IMG/VR virus record: IMGVR_UViG_3300005957_000010
Location: 1-29,778 of that record
DNA from: a virus
DNA length: 29,778 bases
Reading direction: 5' to 3' (one strand)
The notes below the pieces were generated by a model. It was not told where the DNA came from. It did not search any database and worked only from the letters and a program-made list of their open reading frames with translations. Position numbers and translations under genes: made by a program. Shown here piece by piece: positions 19,166 through 26,941 of this stretch (positions are counted from its first letter, which is position 1; each line of letters opens with the position of its first letter).

Positions 19166-19636
19166 ATGCACGTCTCCACCGAACCCCCGCGCCCGGGCGA
19201 GACCGCCGTCCGGGTGACGCGCTACCAGGGGAAGTGCGGGAGCTGCGACTTCGAGGGCCTGGTCATCGAGGGGCACGACCCCGACGTGATGACCGGGCTC
19301 GCGTGCCCGGACTGCGTCATGGCCGGCCGGGCCTCGCGCTTCGCGCCCGAGCATCCTGCGATGCGCCCGATCGTCTTCGTCGCCCGGGCCATGCGCGGGG
19401 AGGAGCCCTTCCGAACCCTCCTCGAGTCGGCCGAGAAGCAGCGCGAGAATCCGGAGGCCCACGCGGCCGCCGTGCGCCGGACGCAGGACGAGATCGCTCG
19501 CCAGAAGGCCATCGTGGAGGCCCAGTCCTCGCTTGGATCCCGGAAGGGCAAGCGAGCCTACGAGGCCATGGAGCGCCGGGCCGCTCGGAAGGCGCGCCGG
19601 GCCTCGAAACGTGCGAAGCTGCGCGGCGGAGACTAG
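19166..19636 (+). CDS. Zinc-ribbon protein with basic coiled-coil tail, 156 aa
   Basis: ATG 19166, two bases after the previous stop. Residues 24-50 contain CGSC and CPDC, a zinc ribbon. From residue 85 the protein is a long charged helix (FRTLLESAEKQRENPEAHAA; RRTQDEIARQKAIVEAQSSL) ending in a strongly basic AARKARRASKRAKLRGG. This resembles small nucleic-acid-binding proteins often lying just before portal genes. No precise family is assigned. Confidence 0.8.
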   Translation: MHVSTEPPRPGETAVRVTRYQGKCGSCDFEGLVIEGHDPDVMTGLACPDCVMAGRASRFAPEHPAMRPIVFVARAMRGEEPFRTLLESAEKQRENPEAHAAAVRRTQDEIARQKAIVEAQSSLGSRKGKRAYEAMERRAARKARRASKRAKLRGGD

Positions 19637-19639
19637 CCC

Positions 19640-19942
19640 GTGCGCTACGAGATCCGCTGCTACGAACACCCCCACCGCTTTCCCAAGACGAAGGCGGAGG
19701 ACGAGGCGAACCTCAAGCTCCGGGAGCTGAAGCCTCCGGAGTGGACTCCCATCGTGGTCACGGCCCGGGGCTGGGACGGCGCCAAGCGCGCCGCGCGCGC
19801 CGAGGTCGAGAAGCGCGGCCGCGTCGTTCGCGGGGTCCACATCGGCCAGGACGGGATCCGGGTCGTGGTCTTCACCGCCGAGGACTCCAAGACGCGCCCC
19901 GTCACGATGCGCGCGAGCGATCGGCGCTACCCTTCGCGGTGA
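19640..19942 (+). CDS. Hypothetical protein, 100 aa
   Basis: GTG 19640, three bases after the preceding TAG. Alpha/beta pattern: MRYEIRCYEHPHRFP, WTPIVVTARGWDGAKRAARA, GRVVRGVHIGQDGIRVVVFT. It could be a small ferredoxin-like fold but I recognise no family. Last small gene before the portal; stop and portal ATG are three bases apart. Confidence 0.75.
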   Translation: MRYEIRCYEHPHRFPKTKAEDEANLKLRELKPPEWTPIVVTARGWDGAKRAARAEVEKRGRVVRGVHIGQDGIRVVVFTAEDSKTRPVTMRASDRRYPSR

Positions 19943-19945
19943 GCC

Positions 19946-22036
19946 ATGAGCACGGAGAGCACGGAACACGACGAGGTCTGGGGCGACGACTGGGGCGACG
20001 CCGACGTGGTGAGCGTCGCCGGGATCGCGGACCCGGTGGCCCTCGTGAAGGCCCACATCGTCGGGAGCGACGTCCAACCGTCCAACGTCACCCCCGCCGG
20101 CGACCGGGACCGCGGCAATCACATCTTCGAGGAGGTCGGGGCGCTCCTCCCGCCCTACCCCCCGGAGATCCTGGTCAAGTTGTGGGAGCACTCCAACAGC
20201 CTCCGCCAGAACGTCGACGCCTACGCCGTCAACATCGACGGCCACGGCCACCGCTTCGAGCCGGTGATCGACCTCGACGCCGACGACGCCGAGGAGCGCG
20301 TATCCGACTCCATGTACCTCGAGCGCCTGGCCGAGGCCGAGGCGAGCGGGGACCCGGCGGCCGAGGACCAGGATGGCGACCCCTACGCTGTCCCGGAGAT
20401 CGAGCCGCCCACCGCCGCCGAGGTCCGGGAGCGCATGAAGCTCCTCGATCGCGCGATGCGCCTCGAGCGCGCGCGCCTGGACTCGTTCTTCGAGTTCGCG
20501 TGCCTGGACCAGTCCTTCGTGGCGCTCCGGAAGGAGACCCGGGAGGACAAGGAGATCATGGGCAACGGCTACTGGGAGGTTCTCCGGAACGCCGGGGGGA
20601 AGATCGCCCAGTTCAACCACGTGCCCGCGTTCACGATGCGGCTCCTCCCCCTCGACAAGACCCCGGTGGAGGTGAGCGTCCAGGTCAAGCGCGCCCCGCT
20701 GACCTACGACACGATCAAGGCCTTCCGGCGCTTCCGCCGGTTCGTCCAGATCCACGAGGGCCGGAAGTGCTACTTCAAGGAGTTCGGCGACCCTCGGGTG
20801 ATCTCGAGCCGAACGGGCAAGGTCTACGCCTCGCCTGAGGATCTCGAGCGTGAGGAGGGCGACCAGGGCGCCGCTCCCCCGCCGGCCACGGAGATCCTCC
20901 ACTTCCGCGTCCGGAGCCCGCGCTCCCCCTACGGGGTTCCGCGCTGGATCGGCAACCTCCTCGCCGTCCTCGGCTCGAGGCAAGCCGAGGAGGTCAACTT
21001 CCTCTACTTCGAGAACAAGGGGGTCCCACCGCTCGCGCTGCTCGTCTCGGGCGGCCACCTGGCGAAGGACGCGACGAAGAAGATCGAGGACTTCGTCGAG
21101 AACCGGCTGAAGGGCCGGCAGAACTTCCACAAGATCCTGATCGTCCAGGCCATCCCGGCCAAGGGCGCCGCGCTCGACGCGAACGACGCATCCCGGACCC
21201 GGATCGAGATCGTCCCCCTCATGCAGGCCCAGCAGTCGGACGCGCTCTTCCAGAACTACGACGAGCGGAACATCGACAAGGTGGGGATGAGCTTCCGGCT
21301 TCCGCGGCTCCTCCGCGGCGACATCCGGGACTTCAACCGGGCCACCGCCGACGCCGCGCTCGAGTTCACGGAGATGCAGGTCTTCGATCCGGAGCGGAGC
21401 GACTTCGACTGGTTCATCAACCGGAAGCTGTTCCCCGAGCTGGGGATTCGCTTCTGGCACTTCCGGAGCAACGCGGCGACGACCCGCAACCCGATCGACC
21501 TCGCCGGCATCCTCGAGAAGCTGGTGAAGGCCTCCATCCTCACCCCGGGCGAGGCCCGGGAGCTGGCGGAGGGGATCTTCAATCGCAACTTCAAGAAGCT
21601 CGAGGATCTCTGGACGCGCATCCCCCCGGAGCTGCTGAAGGCGGGCATCCTTCCCGACGACGCCGAGCCGCCCCCGGGTACGGAGCCCGAGCCCGAACCG
21701 GAGCCTGACGAGGACCCGGACGCGCCCGAGCCCGATCCGGACGCGCCCGAGCCCGCCGAGGAGGACGAGGAGAAGGCCAAGAAGAAGCGCCGGACCGACC
21801 GCGACAAGCGGACCCGCCTCGGAGCGCGGTACGCCGAGGCCGTGAAGCAGCGCGACCTCCGGAAGCTGGCGCGCGAGCTGGTCCAGCTCCGCTCCATCAT
21901 GCTCGAGGAGGAGAAGCGCGAGGCCGTCACCGCCGCGAACACGACCCGGGACGCCGACAACGTGGAGATCGTGGAGCTGGCTCCGGAGGAGTTCGCCCAG
22001 CTCGTGACCGCGACGCCGGCGCCCGAGGGCTCGTGA
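19946..22036 (+). CDS. Portal protein (PBSX/XkdE-like)
   Basis: 696 residues. The portal is the twelve-part ring at the capsid vertex through which DNA enters and leaves. Typical portal features are NSLRQNVDAYAVNIDGHGHR near residue 90, a long helical stem region with LRRETREDKE-like sequence (LRKETREDKEIMGNGYWEVL), and the core RSPYGVPRWIGNLLAVLGSR, then EVNFLYFENKGVPPLALLVS and VGMSFRLPRLLRGDIRDFN, matching PBSX-type portals. The C-terminal 120 residues are an acidic Pro/Glu/Asp stretch (EPEPEPEPDEDPDAPEPDP) and a basic coiled coil, longer than in compact portals. It overlaps the MuF gene by GTGA. Confidence 0.9.
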   Translation: MSTESTEHDEVWGDDWGDADVVSVAGIADPVALVKAHIVGSDVQPSNVTPAGDRDRGNHIFEEVGALLPPYPPEILVKLWEHSNSLRQNVDAYAVNIDGHGHRFEPVIDLDADDAEERVSDSMYLERLAEAEASGDPAAEDQDGDPYAVPEIEPPTAAEVRERMKLLDRAMRLERARLDSFFEFACLDQSFVALRKETREDKEIMGNGYWEVLRNAGGKIAQFNHVPAFTMRLLPLDKTPVEVSVQVKRAPLTYDTIKAFRRFRRFVQIHEGRKCYFKEFGDPRVISSRTGKVYASPEDLEREEGDQGAAPPPATEILHFRVRSPRSPYGVPRWIGNLLAVLGSRQAEEVNFLYFENKGVPPLALLVSGGHLAKDATKKIEDFVENRLKGRQNFHKILIVQAIPAKGAALDANDASRTRIEIVPLMQAQQSDALFQNYDERNIDKVGMSFRLPRLLRGDIRDFNRATADAALEFTEMQVFDPERSDFDWFINRKLFPELGIRFWHFRSNAATTRNPIDLAGILEKLVKASILTPGEARELAEGIFNRNFKKLEDLWTRIPPELLKAGILPDDAEPPPGTEPEPEPEPDEDPDAPEPDPDAPEPAEEDEEKAKKKRRTDRDKRTRLGARYAEAVKQRDLRKLARELVQLRSIMLEEEKREAVTAANTTRDADNVEIVELAPEEFAQLVTATPAPEGS

Positions 22037-23103
22037 CCGACCTCGAGCTGGGCGCCGCCGCGGCGGCGGACATCATCCGCCACATCGCCCGCGTGGACAT
22101 CACGAAGGCGCTCGACCCGCTGGACCCGTCCGACTTCGACACCATCGTGGCGCGGCTCCAGCGCGCCATGACCCGAGCGACCGCCGGGACCGAGGCGAAG
22201 ATCCTGAACGCCGCCGTCAACGCCCTGGACGTCGACTGGGCGAACCTGAGCCCCGCGGCGCGCGCTCGCGTGATGCAGGCGGCCGCGTCGACCATCGCGA
22301 AGATCCCGGCCCGCACCATCCCCGCCCTGACGTCGACGATGCGCGTCACCGGGGAGCGGATCCAACGCACGACGCGCCGCGCGGTCCGGACCAGCGTCTC
22401 GGCGACCTTCCGGAGCCGGATCGGGGTCTCGCTGAGCGCCCAGGACCGGCGCGTGACCGAGCACGCCGCCGAGTCCCAGGCCCACTTCATCACGGACCAG
22501 TGGGGGAGGCGCCGCGACGAATGGAGCCGGACCGCGCGCGGGATCGTCGCCCAGGGGCTCGAGGACGGTCTGGGCCGCGACGAGATCGCCGCGATGCTCC
22601 ACGCTCGCCTGGGCCCCGAGGCCGGTGCGCGCGCGAGCCGCGCCTACTACGACGTCGTGGCGTCGACCTACGCCGCGCGCGCCCGGAGCTTCGCCCACCT
22701 CCGGAGCTTCGAGGACGCCGGGATCGAGCGCTACGTCTTCGAGGCCGTCATGGACGAGCGAACCACGGACCAGTGCGCGTGCCTCCATGGCCGGGTCTTC
22801 GAGACGGGCGCCGCCGTGGGCCTCTACGACGCCGTAGCGCGCTCGGAGGACCCCGAGGCCGTCCGGGACATCCAACCCTGGCTCCGCGTCGGACGTGGTC
22901 CCGAGGGCGAGCGCATCCTCTTCACGGAGCGCCGCGACGGATCCCGGACGCACGTCGCGACCGTCGTCGAGTCCCGGGTGGGCCAGCGCGACGCGCCGGG
23001 TAGCTTCACGAACGTCCGGAGCAACCGAGACCTCCAGGACATGGGCCTCTGCATGCCGCCGCTCCACGCCCGATGCCGGTCCACGATCGTCGCTGACGTC
23101 TGA
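22033..23103 (+). CDS. Phage head morphogenesis protein (SPP1 gp7 / MuF family)
   Basis: 356 residues. MuF proteins are minor capsid components made next to the portal and carried in the head in a few copies. The conserved core is visible at about residues 190-257 (GIVAQGLEDGLGRDEIAAML; YVFEAVMDERTTDQCACLHG) with the C-terminal MPPLHARCRSTIVADV; the family's paired Cys/His residues are present (DQCACLHGR and PPLHARCR). No toxin domain is fused. GTG 22033 overlaps the portal stop. Confidence 0.92.
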   Translation: MTDLELGAAAAADIIRHIARVDITKALDPLDPSDFDTIVARLQRAMTRATAGTEAKILNAAVNALDVDWANLSPAARARVMQAAASTIAKIPARTIPALTSTMRVTGERIQRTTRRAVRTSVSATFRSRIGVSLSAQDRRVTEHAAESQAHFITDQWGRRRDEWSRTARGIVAQGLEDGLGRDEIAAMLHARLGPEAGARASRAYYDVVASTYAARARSFAHLRSFEDAGIERYVFEAVMDERTTDQCACLHGRVFETGAAVGLYDAVARSEDPEAVRDIQPWLRVGRGPEGERILFTERRDGSRTHVATVVESRVGQRDAPGSFTNVRSNRDLQDMGLCMPPLHARCRSTIVADV

Positions 23104-23118
23104 CCTGTCGATTTTGTC

Positions 23119-23146
23119 TTGACACCGCGCTATGCGGATTCATACT
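23119..23146 (+). promoter_or_regulatory. Sigma-70-type promoter TTGACA-16-CATACT, leaderless
   Basis: TTGACA (23119-23124), 16 bp, CATACT (23141-23146), then only six bases to ATG 23153. It combines the shared GTCGATTTTGTCTTGAC box with the start-proximal -10 placement, so it links promoter classes 1 and 2 and supports reading GATACT elsewhere as a -10. Confidence 0.8.
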
Positions 23147-23152
23147 AGGGTC

Positions 23153-23338
23153 ATGACGACGATCGTGATCAAGGCGCGAACCTCGGACCTCAACGGAGCG
23201 GCGGATGCCGCGACGAATCACTTCCGCACCGTGGGAGTGAGTCGGGACACGGTCCAGACGTTCGTCCTCAACTGCCGCGAGGCTGGGTTGAAGGTCGGGC
23301 GCCAGGGTAACACCCTCGTCCTATTCCACGCGGAATAG
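23153..23338 (+). CDS. Small hypothetical protein, 61 aa
   Basis: ATG 23153, six bases after CATACT, so probably leaderless. The sequence (TTIVIKARTSDLNGAADAAT; VGVSRDTVQTFVLNCREAGL; KVGRQGNTLVLFHAE) has a beta-alpha-beta look. It sits between two head genes on its own strong promoter, a moron-like arrangement, and its third codon positions are less GC-rich than its neighbours (GGA, GAT, AAT, GGT, CTA, GAA), suggesting a separate origin. No family is recognised. Confidence 0.75.
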   Translation: MTTIVIKARTSDLNGAADAATNHFRTVGVSRDTVQTFVLNCREAGLKVGRQGNTLVLFHAE

Positions 23339-23395
23339 GCGACGCGCCGATCGCTTCCTTGTCCCCCCGGGAGGACGCGTGGCATCCTCCGCGGC

Positions 23396-23815
23396 ATGGA
23401 AGAGGTTCGACGCCAAGCCGGCCACGCCGCCGGAGACCTCGCGAAGATGGTCACGGAGGGCTGGACCGGCCGCGTGGTCTCGGGGGTCGAGACCGCGATC
23501 CGGAAGAGCTTCGCGACCGACGCCCTGATCCGTCCCGTGGTGACGCAGGACGAGATCAAGCGCCGGTTCAAGATCTGCCTGGACGGCTTCCGGATGATGC
23601 GCCGGGACCTCGGCTGGGCCGTCCCCCGGATCGTCGACACGCTTCCGGCCTACCTCCGCGCCGAGCTGGACGAGCCCGGAGGCTGGACGCCGCCCCCCGA
23701 GCATCGATCGAGCTGGTTCGAGGAGGGCAAGTCTCGCCCCGCCGAGCTGGACGGTCCCGATCTGGCCCCCGAGGTCCCCGATGGCGAGGGGATCGAGACC
23801 GAGGGGCTTGGTTGA
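23396..23815 (+). CDS. Hypothetical protein in head module, 139 aa
   Basis: ATG 23396 has no ribosome site, but a CATCCT hexamer seven bases upstream could act like the start-proximal -10s. Helical N-terminal half (RQAGHAAGDLAKMVTEGWTG; TQDEIKRRFKICLDGFRMMR), then a Pro/Glu-rich tail (WTPPPEHRSSWFEEGKS). Position between MuF and scaffold-like genes suggests a head assembly role; no family is recognised. Confidence 0.75.
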   Translation: MEEVRRQAGHAAGDLAKMVTEGWTGRVVSGVETAIRKSFATDALIRPVVTQDEIKRRFKICLDGFRMMRRDLGWAVPRIVDTLPAYLRAELDEPGGWTPPPEHRSSWFEEGKSRPAELDGPDLAPEVPDGEGIETEGLG

Positions 23816-23840
23816 TCGCTGGGACGTTCCCTGCGATGCT
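23812..23840 (+). promoter_or_regulatory. Possible promoter TTGATC-17-GATGCT
   Basis: TTGATC (23812-23817) overlaps the end of 23396-23815; 17 bp; GATGCT (23835-23840). It would give a leader of about 48 bases to ATG 23895, which has GGAGGAG upstream. Both hexamers are imperfect. Confidence 0.35.
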
Positions 23841-23894
23841 GACCGCGCAACTTCCGGGGCCCCGAGCCCGCGGACCTCTGGAGGAGACGAGACC

Positions 23895-24620
23895 ATGAAG
23901 GATCTACTGGAGCGGATGAAGAAGGCGCTCGGCGACCTGGCGGCGGAGGACGCGCCCGCGCCCGGCCCACAGACCATGACCCCCGAGCAGTTCCTGGCCT
24001 ACGCGACCGAACAGGTCGAGAAGGCCGCGAAGGACAAGCCGGAGGTCCGCAAGGCGCGCCTCCTCCACCTCCAGGGGCAGGTGGCGGCCGTCGCCAAGAA
24101 CTTCGAGGGCTCGGTCCCGGCCGCGCTCCCGGTGTCCACCTTCAAGGACCCGGACCAGTCCACGCCGACGAGCGCGGACGGCGGCGCCCCCGGCCCCCAG
24201 GGCCAGTCCGAGGGCCTGGGCAACTTCGCCGCGAACGACCCGGGTCCCGCGGGCTCCAGCGTCGGGTCGCAGCCCCCGGGCGGCCAGAACCCGCCCCTGA
24301 CCGCCGGCTCCGGAGCCGAGGCGCCCGAGCAGTTCGCGAAGATGTTCGCGGGCCTCCAGAAGGCTCTCGAGAACCTGGCACCCGCTCCGGCGGCCGCGCC
24401 CGCTCCGGCGGCGACGCCCCCGGTCCAGACCGCGCCGACGACGACGACCGAGACCCCGGCAGACGTCCAGAAGGGCATGGGCGTGATCTGGCCCGCGGAC
24501 ATGAACAGCCCGTTCGGCCAGGAGCTGGACGAGGGCGAGGTCGAGCCCGACTGGGGCTTCGACAAGGGGAGCCAGCCGGCCCGTCGCGCCGAGACCCGCA
24601 AGGCCGCGCCCCAGGCCTGA
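23895..24620 (+). CDS. Scaffold-like low-complexity head protein, 241 aa
   Basis: ATG 23895 with GGAGGAGACGAG upstream. Helical N-terminus (DLLERMKKALGDLAAED; EQVEKAAKDKPEVRKARLLH), a disordered middle rich in Ala, Pro, Gly and Thr, and a C-terminal QKGMGVIWPADMNSPFGQEL. Low complexity, position before the capsid gene and a helix-disorder-tail layout suggest a scaffolding or head-assembly protein. The WPxDMN motif recurs at the very end of 25919-26845. No sequence family is recognised, so the function is inferred from context. Confidence 0.8.
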   Translation: MKDLLERMKKALGDLAAEDAPAPGPQTMTPEQFLAYATEQVEKAAKDKPEVRKARLLHLQGQVAAVAKNFEGSVPAALPVSTFKDPDQSTPTSADGGAPGPQGQSEGLGNFAANDPGPAGSSVGSQPPGGQNPPLTAGSGAEAPEQFAKMFAGLQKALENLAPAPAAAPAPAATPPVQTAPTTTTETPADVQKGMGVIWPADMNSPFGQELDEGEVEPDWGFDKGSQPARRAETRKAAPQA

Positions 24621-24626
24621 TCCGAG

Positions 24627-25856
24627 ATGGCGCGCGTTCGGCGAAAGGACGAGGGCGAGGTCTCGCTCGGAGAGACCCGCCGGCGCACCGTGCGCAAGCG
24701 CGCGGGCGAGCCGCATCCCCTCGGCCGCGCGGGCGCGCGCCATCCCGATCTCGACTTCGACGAGGGCCTGAAGCCGATCCCGGTCGAGAAGGCGTCCCCC
24801 CAGGGGGACGCCGCTCCCGCGTCGGCTCCCGCAGCTCCCCCGACCCCTCCGGCGACCGTGAAGACGTCCAAGGCCGACTTCCCCGCCGTGCTGACCTGGG
24901 ACGCCGTGCGGACGGGCCAGCTCCCGGCCGAAGGGTCCGGGCTCCCCCCGAGCCTCGAGCGCGATGTCCCGCCCGCGTACCGCTTCTGGAAGGCGGCGAG
25001 CGCGGAGGATGCCCTCCTCGTGCGCGAAGCCCTCGTGGAGTCCGAGCTGTTCACCCCGGACACCGTCCGGCTCGTGAACGGGGAGCCCCGCCGCGTGAGC
25101 TTCGAGCCCGTGGTGAAGATGTACCTCCCCCCGAGCTACGACGAGACCGAGCCCGTCGTGGTCCCGGCGCCGCGCCGGCCCATCGAGAAGGCGGCCGCGC
25201 TCCTGGTCGACTCCGAGACCCCGGTGGCGCTGTTCGACGAGGACGTCACCGCTGCGCTGGGCCTGGACACCCTCCTCGAGAAGACGGCGAAGCTGAAGAC
25301 CGACTGGGTCATCGCGGTTCGCGACTCCGAGACGGTCCGCAAGGTGCTCGCGCCCGCGTTCCGGCTGCGCGGCCGCACGGACCTCCTCTTTGCGACCAGC
25401 GCCGACCTCGAGAACTCGGACGCCGTGGAGTGGATCACGACCGACCGCGCCGGCGCCCTCGTGAAGTTCGCGCGCGAGCGCGACATCCGGATCCTGAAGG
25501 CGAAGACCGCCAACGAGGAGCGGATCGTGGTCGGGGTCGTCCTCGAGCCCGACGAGGTGGACGCCCAGGGCGACACGATCTCCAAGGAGGAGATCCGGAA
25601 CGCCGCCCACCGCTTCATGGAGGAGTTCCAGGTCTCGGGCGTCCAGCACAAGGAGTTCGCCGGTGGCCGGCTGAAGATCCTCGAGTCCTGGATCGCGCCG
25701 GTCTCCTTCGAGATGGAGGGTCAGGCCGTCAAGGAAGGATCCTGGCTCATGACCAAGCGCGTCGTGGACGACGAGCTGTGGAAGGCCGCCAAGGCCGGCA
25801 AGTTCACCGGGTTTTCGATCGGCGGGTCGGCGATCCGAAAGCCCGTCAAGGCGTAG
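24627..25856 (+). CDS. XkdF-type prohead serine protease, 409 aa
   Basis: ATG 24627. The C-terminal 115 residues (about 293-405) match the XkdF / peptidase S78-like family: RIVVGVVLEPDEVDAQGDTI, then EEIRNAAHRFMEEFQ, GVQHKEFAGG with the conserved His, LKILESWIAPVSF, and GSWLMTKRV followed by GKFTGFSIGG with candidate Ser residues. Such proteases mature the prohead by cutting scaffold and capsid proteins. The N-terminal 290 residues include a Pro/Ala linker and an unrecognised alpha/beta region (DWVIAVRDSETVRKVLAPAF). The EVSIVDRPAN segment that usually follows in this family is instead at the start of the next gene. Confidence 0.85.
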   Translation: MARVRRKDEGEVSLGETRRRTVRKRAGEPHPLGRAGARHPDLDFDEGLKPIPVEKASPQGDAAPASAPAAPPTPPATVKTSKADFPAVLTWDAVRTGQLPAEGSGLPPSLERDVPPAYRFWKAASAEDALLVREALVESELFTPDTVRLVNGEPRRVSFEPVVKMYLPPSYDETEPVVVPAPRRPIEKAAALLVDSETPVALFDEDVTAALGLDTLLEKTAKLKTDWVIAVRDSETVRKVLAPAFRLRGRTDLLFATSADLENSDAVEWITTDRAGALVKFARERDIRILKAKTANEERIVVGVVLEPDEVDAQGDTISKEEIRNAAHRFMEEFQVSGVQHKEFAGGRLKILESWIAPVSFEMEGQAVKEGSWLMTKRVVDDELWKAAKAGKFTGFSIGGSAIRKPVKA

Positions 25857-25918
25857 GACGCGATCCCTTGCGTCCTGCGACGGCGACCCGGTAGAGTCCA
25901 AACCGTCGAGACCTCGCC

Positions 25919-26845
25919 ATGACCAAGAAGCAGCAAGTCCACCGGCTCGAGGATCTTCTGGTGGAGGAGGTCTCCATCGTGGATCGTCCGGCCAACAAGC
26001 GGCCCTTCCTCATGGTGAAGTCCGAGGGCGGACACGGCGCCGAGGTCGTTCCGGGTTCGGGCGGCGAGCTGGTCACGGACCCCGCGAAGCCCGCGCCGGC
26101 GCCCCCGGCTCCCACGCCGACTCCCGCCATGGACCCGGCGATCGCGGACCGCGTCGAGAAGATGCTGACCCGGATCGAGAAGGGCCTGACCCTCACCCCC
26201 GAGGTCCGCCGGGAGCTGTTCAACAGCCTGGGCGAGGGCATGCGCCGAGTCCACGTCGTCATGAACCTGGCCGACGTCGCCCAGACGGACTACGACGGCA
26301 AGGAGCCGAGCGCGCTCGCTCCGCTGTTCGCGACCGAGCTGGCCGCCGCGGCCGCCAGCATCGCCGAGGTGGGCAAGAAGATCGGCAAGCTGGCGAAGAA
26401 CGACCCCAGCCCCGATCCGGACCCCTCCGACGTGGAGAAGGGCCTGTCCTCGCTCGTGGAAGGCCTCGAGACCGAGATCCAGAAGCGTGGCGCGAAGATG
26501 TCCTCGGCGCGGCTCGGGAAGTTCAAGGAGGCGCTGGGGCTCCTCCACAAGCTCCTGGAGGAGCTGGACAACGCGGCCGGCAACGTCAAGCCCGAGAAGG
26601 GCCGGAGCCCGAAGCAGGCCGCCGAGACGCCTCCCGCGCCGGCTGTCCCCGTGGAGGTCACGAAGGCGCTCGAGACCGCGACCGCGGTAATCGAGACCCT
26701 GAAGGCCACCGTCAAGAAGCAGGCCCAGGAGATCCGGACGCTGAAGGAGGCGCGCCCCGCGTCCCAGGCGATCCCGGTCGACACGAGCGAGCCCGCGCCC
26801 CGCGCCCCCGAGAAGGTGACGTGGCCGCGGGACATGAACGCCTGA
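25919..26845 (+). CDS. Scaffold-like protein with XkdF C-terminal start, 308 aa
   Basis: ATG 25919, 62 bases after the protease gene and in another frame. It opens with HRLEDLLVEEVSIVDRPANK and RPFLMVK, the piece that usually ends XkdF-type protease domains. Then follow a Pro-rich linker, helical segments with LTRIEKGLTLTPEVRRELFN and ALGLLHKLLEELDNAAGN, and a C-terminal coiled coil (AVIETLKATVKKQAQEIRTL) ending KVTWPRDMNA. It is probably the main scaffolding protein made just before the capsid gene. A TTGCGT-18-TAGAGT pair upstream is a weak promoter candidate. Confidence 0.8.
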   Translation: MTKKQQVHRLEDLLVEEVSIVDRPANKRPFLMVKSEGGHGAEVVPGSGGELVTDPAKPAPAPPAPTPTPAMDPAIADRVEKMLTRIEKGLTLTPEVRRELFNSLGEGMRRVHVVMNLADVAQTDYDGKEPSALAPLFATELAAAAASIAEVGKKIGKLAKNDPSPDPDPSDVEKGLSSLVEGLETEIQKRGAKMSSARLGKFKEALGLLHKLLEELDNAAGNVKPEKGRSPKQAAETPPAPAVPVEVTKALETATAVIETLKATVKKQAQEIRTLKEARPASQAIPVDTSEPAPRAPEKVTWPRDMNA

Positions 26846-26941
26846 GGAAGAACCGCCGAAGGCTGGACAACGAGAGAAGCGTCCGAAACAGTTGACCCCG
26901 TCGCCGGCTGCGGTGGACCCCCGAAGGAGAGAGAGACCATC

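Noticed and set aside
18959-21460. Very long minus-strand open frame opposite the portal region (833 codons)
   Set aside because: It mirrors the GC-rich codon pattern of the + strand portal and upstream genes, crosses several well-supported genes and shows no recognisable protein motif.
22033-23103. Toxin domain fused to the MuF protein
   Set aside because: The protein ends right after the conserved PPLHARCRSTIV segment; no extra C-terminal domain is present.
26892-26920. TTGACC before the capsid gene as a promoter
   Set aside because: The position 17 bases downstream reads GGACCC, with no acceptable -10 at 16-18 bases.
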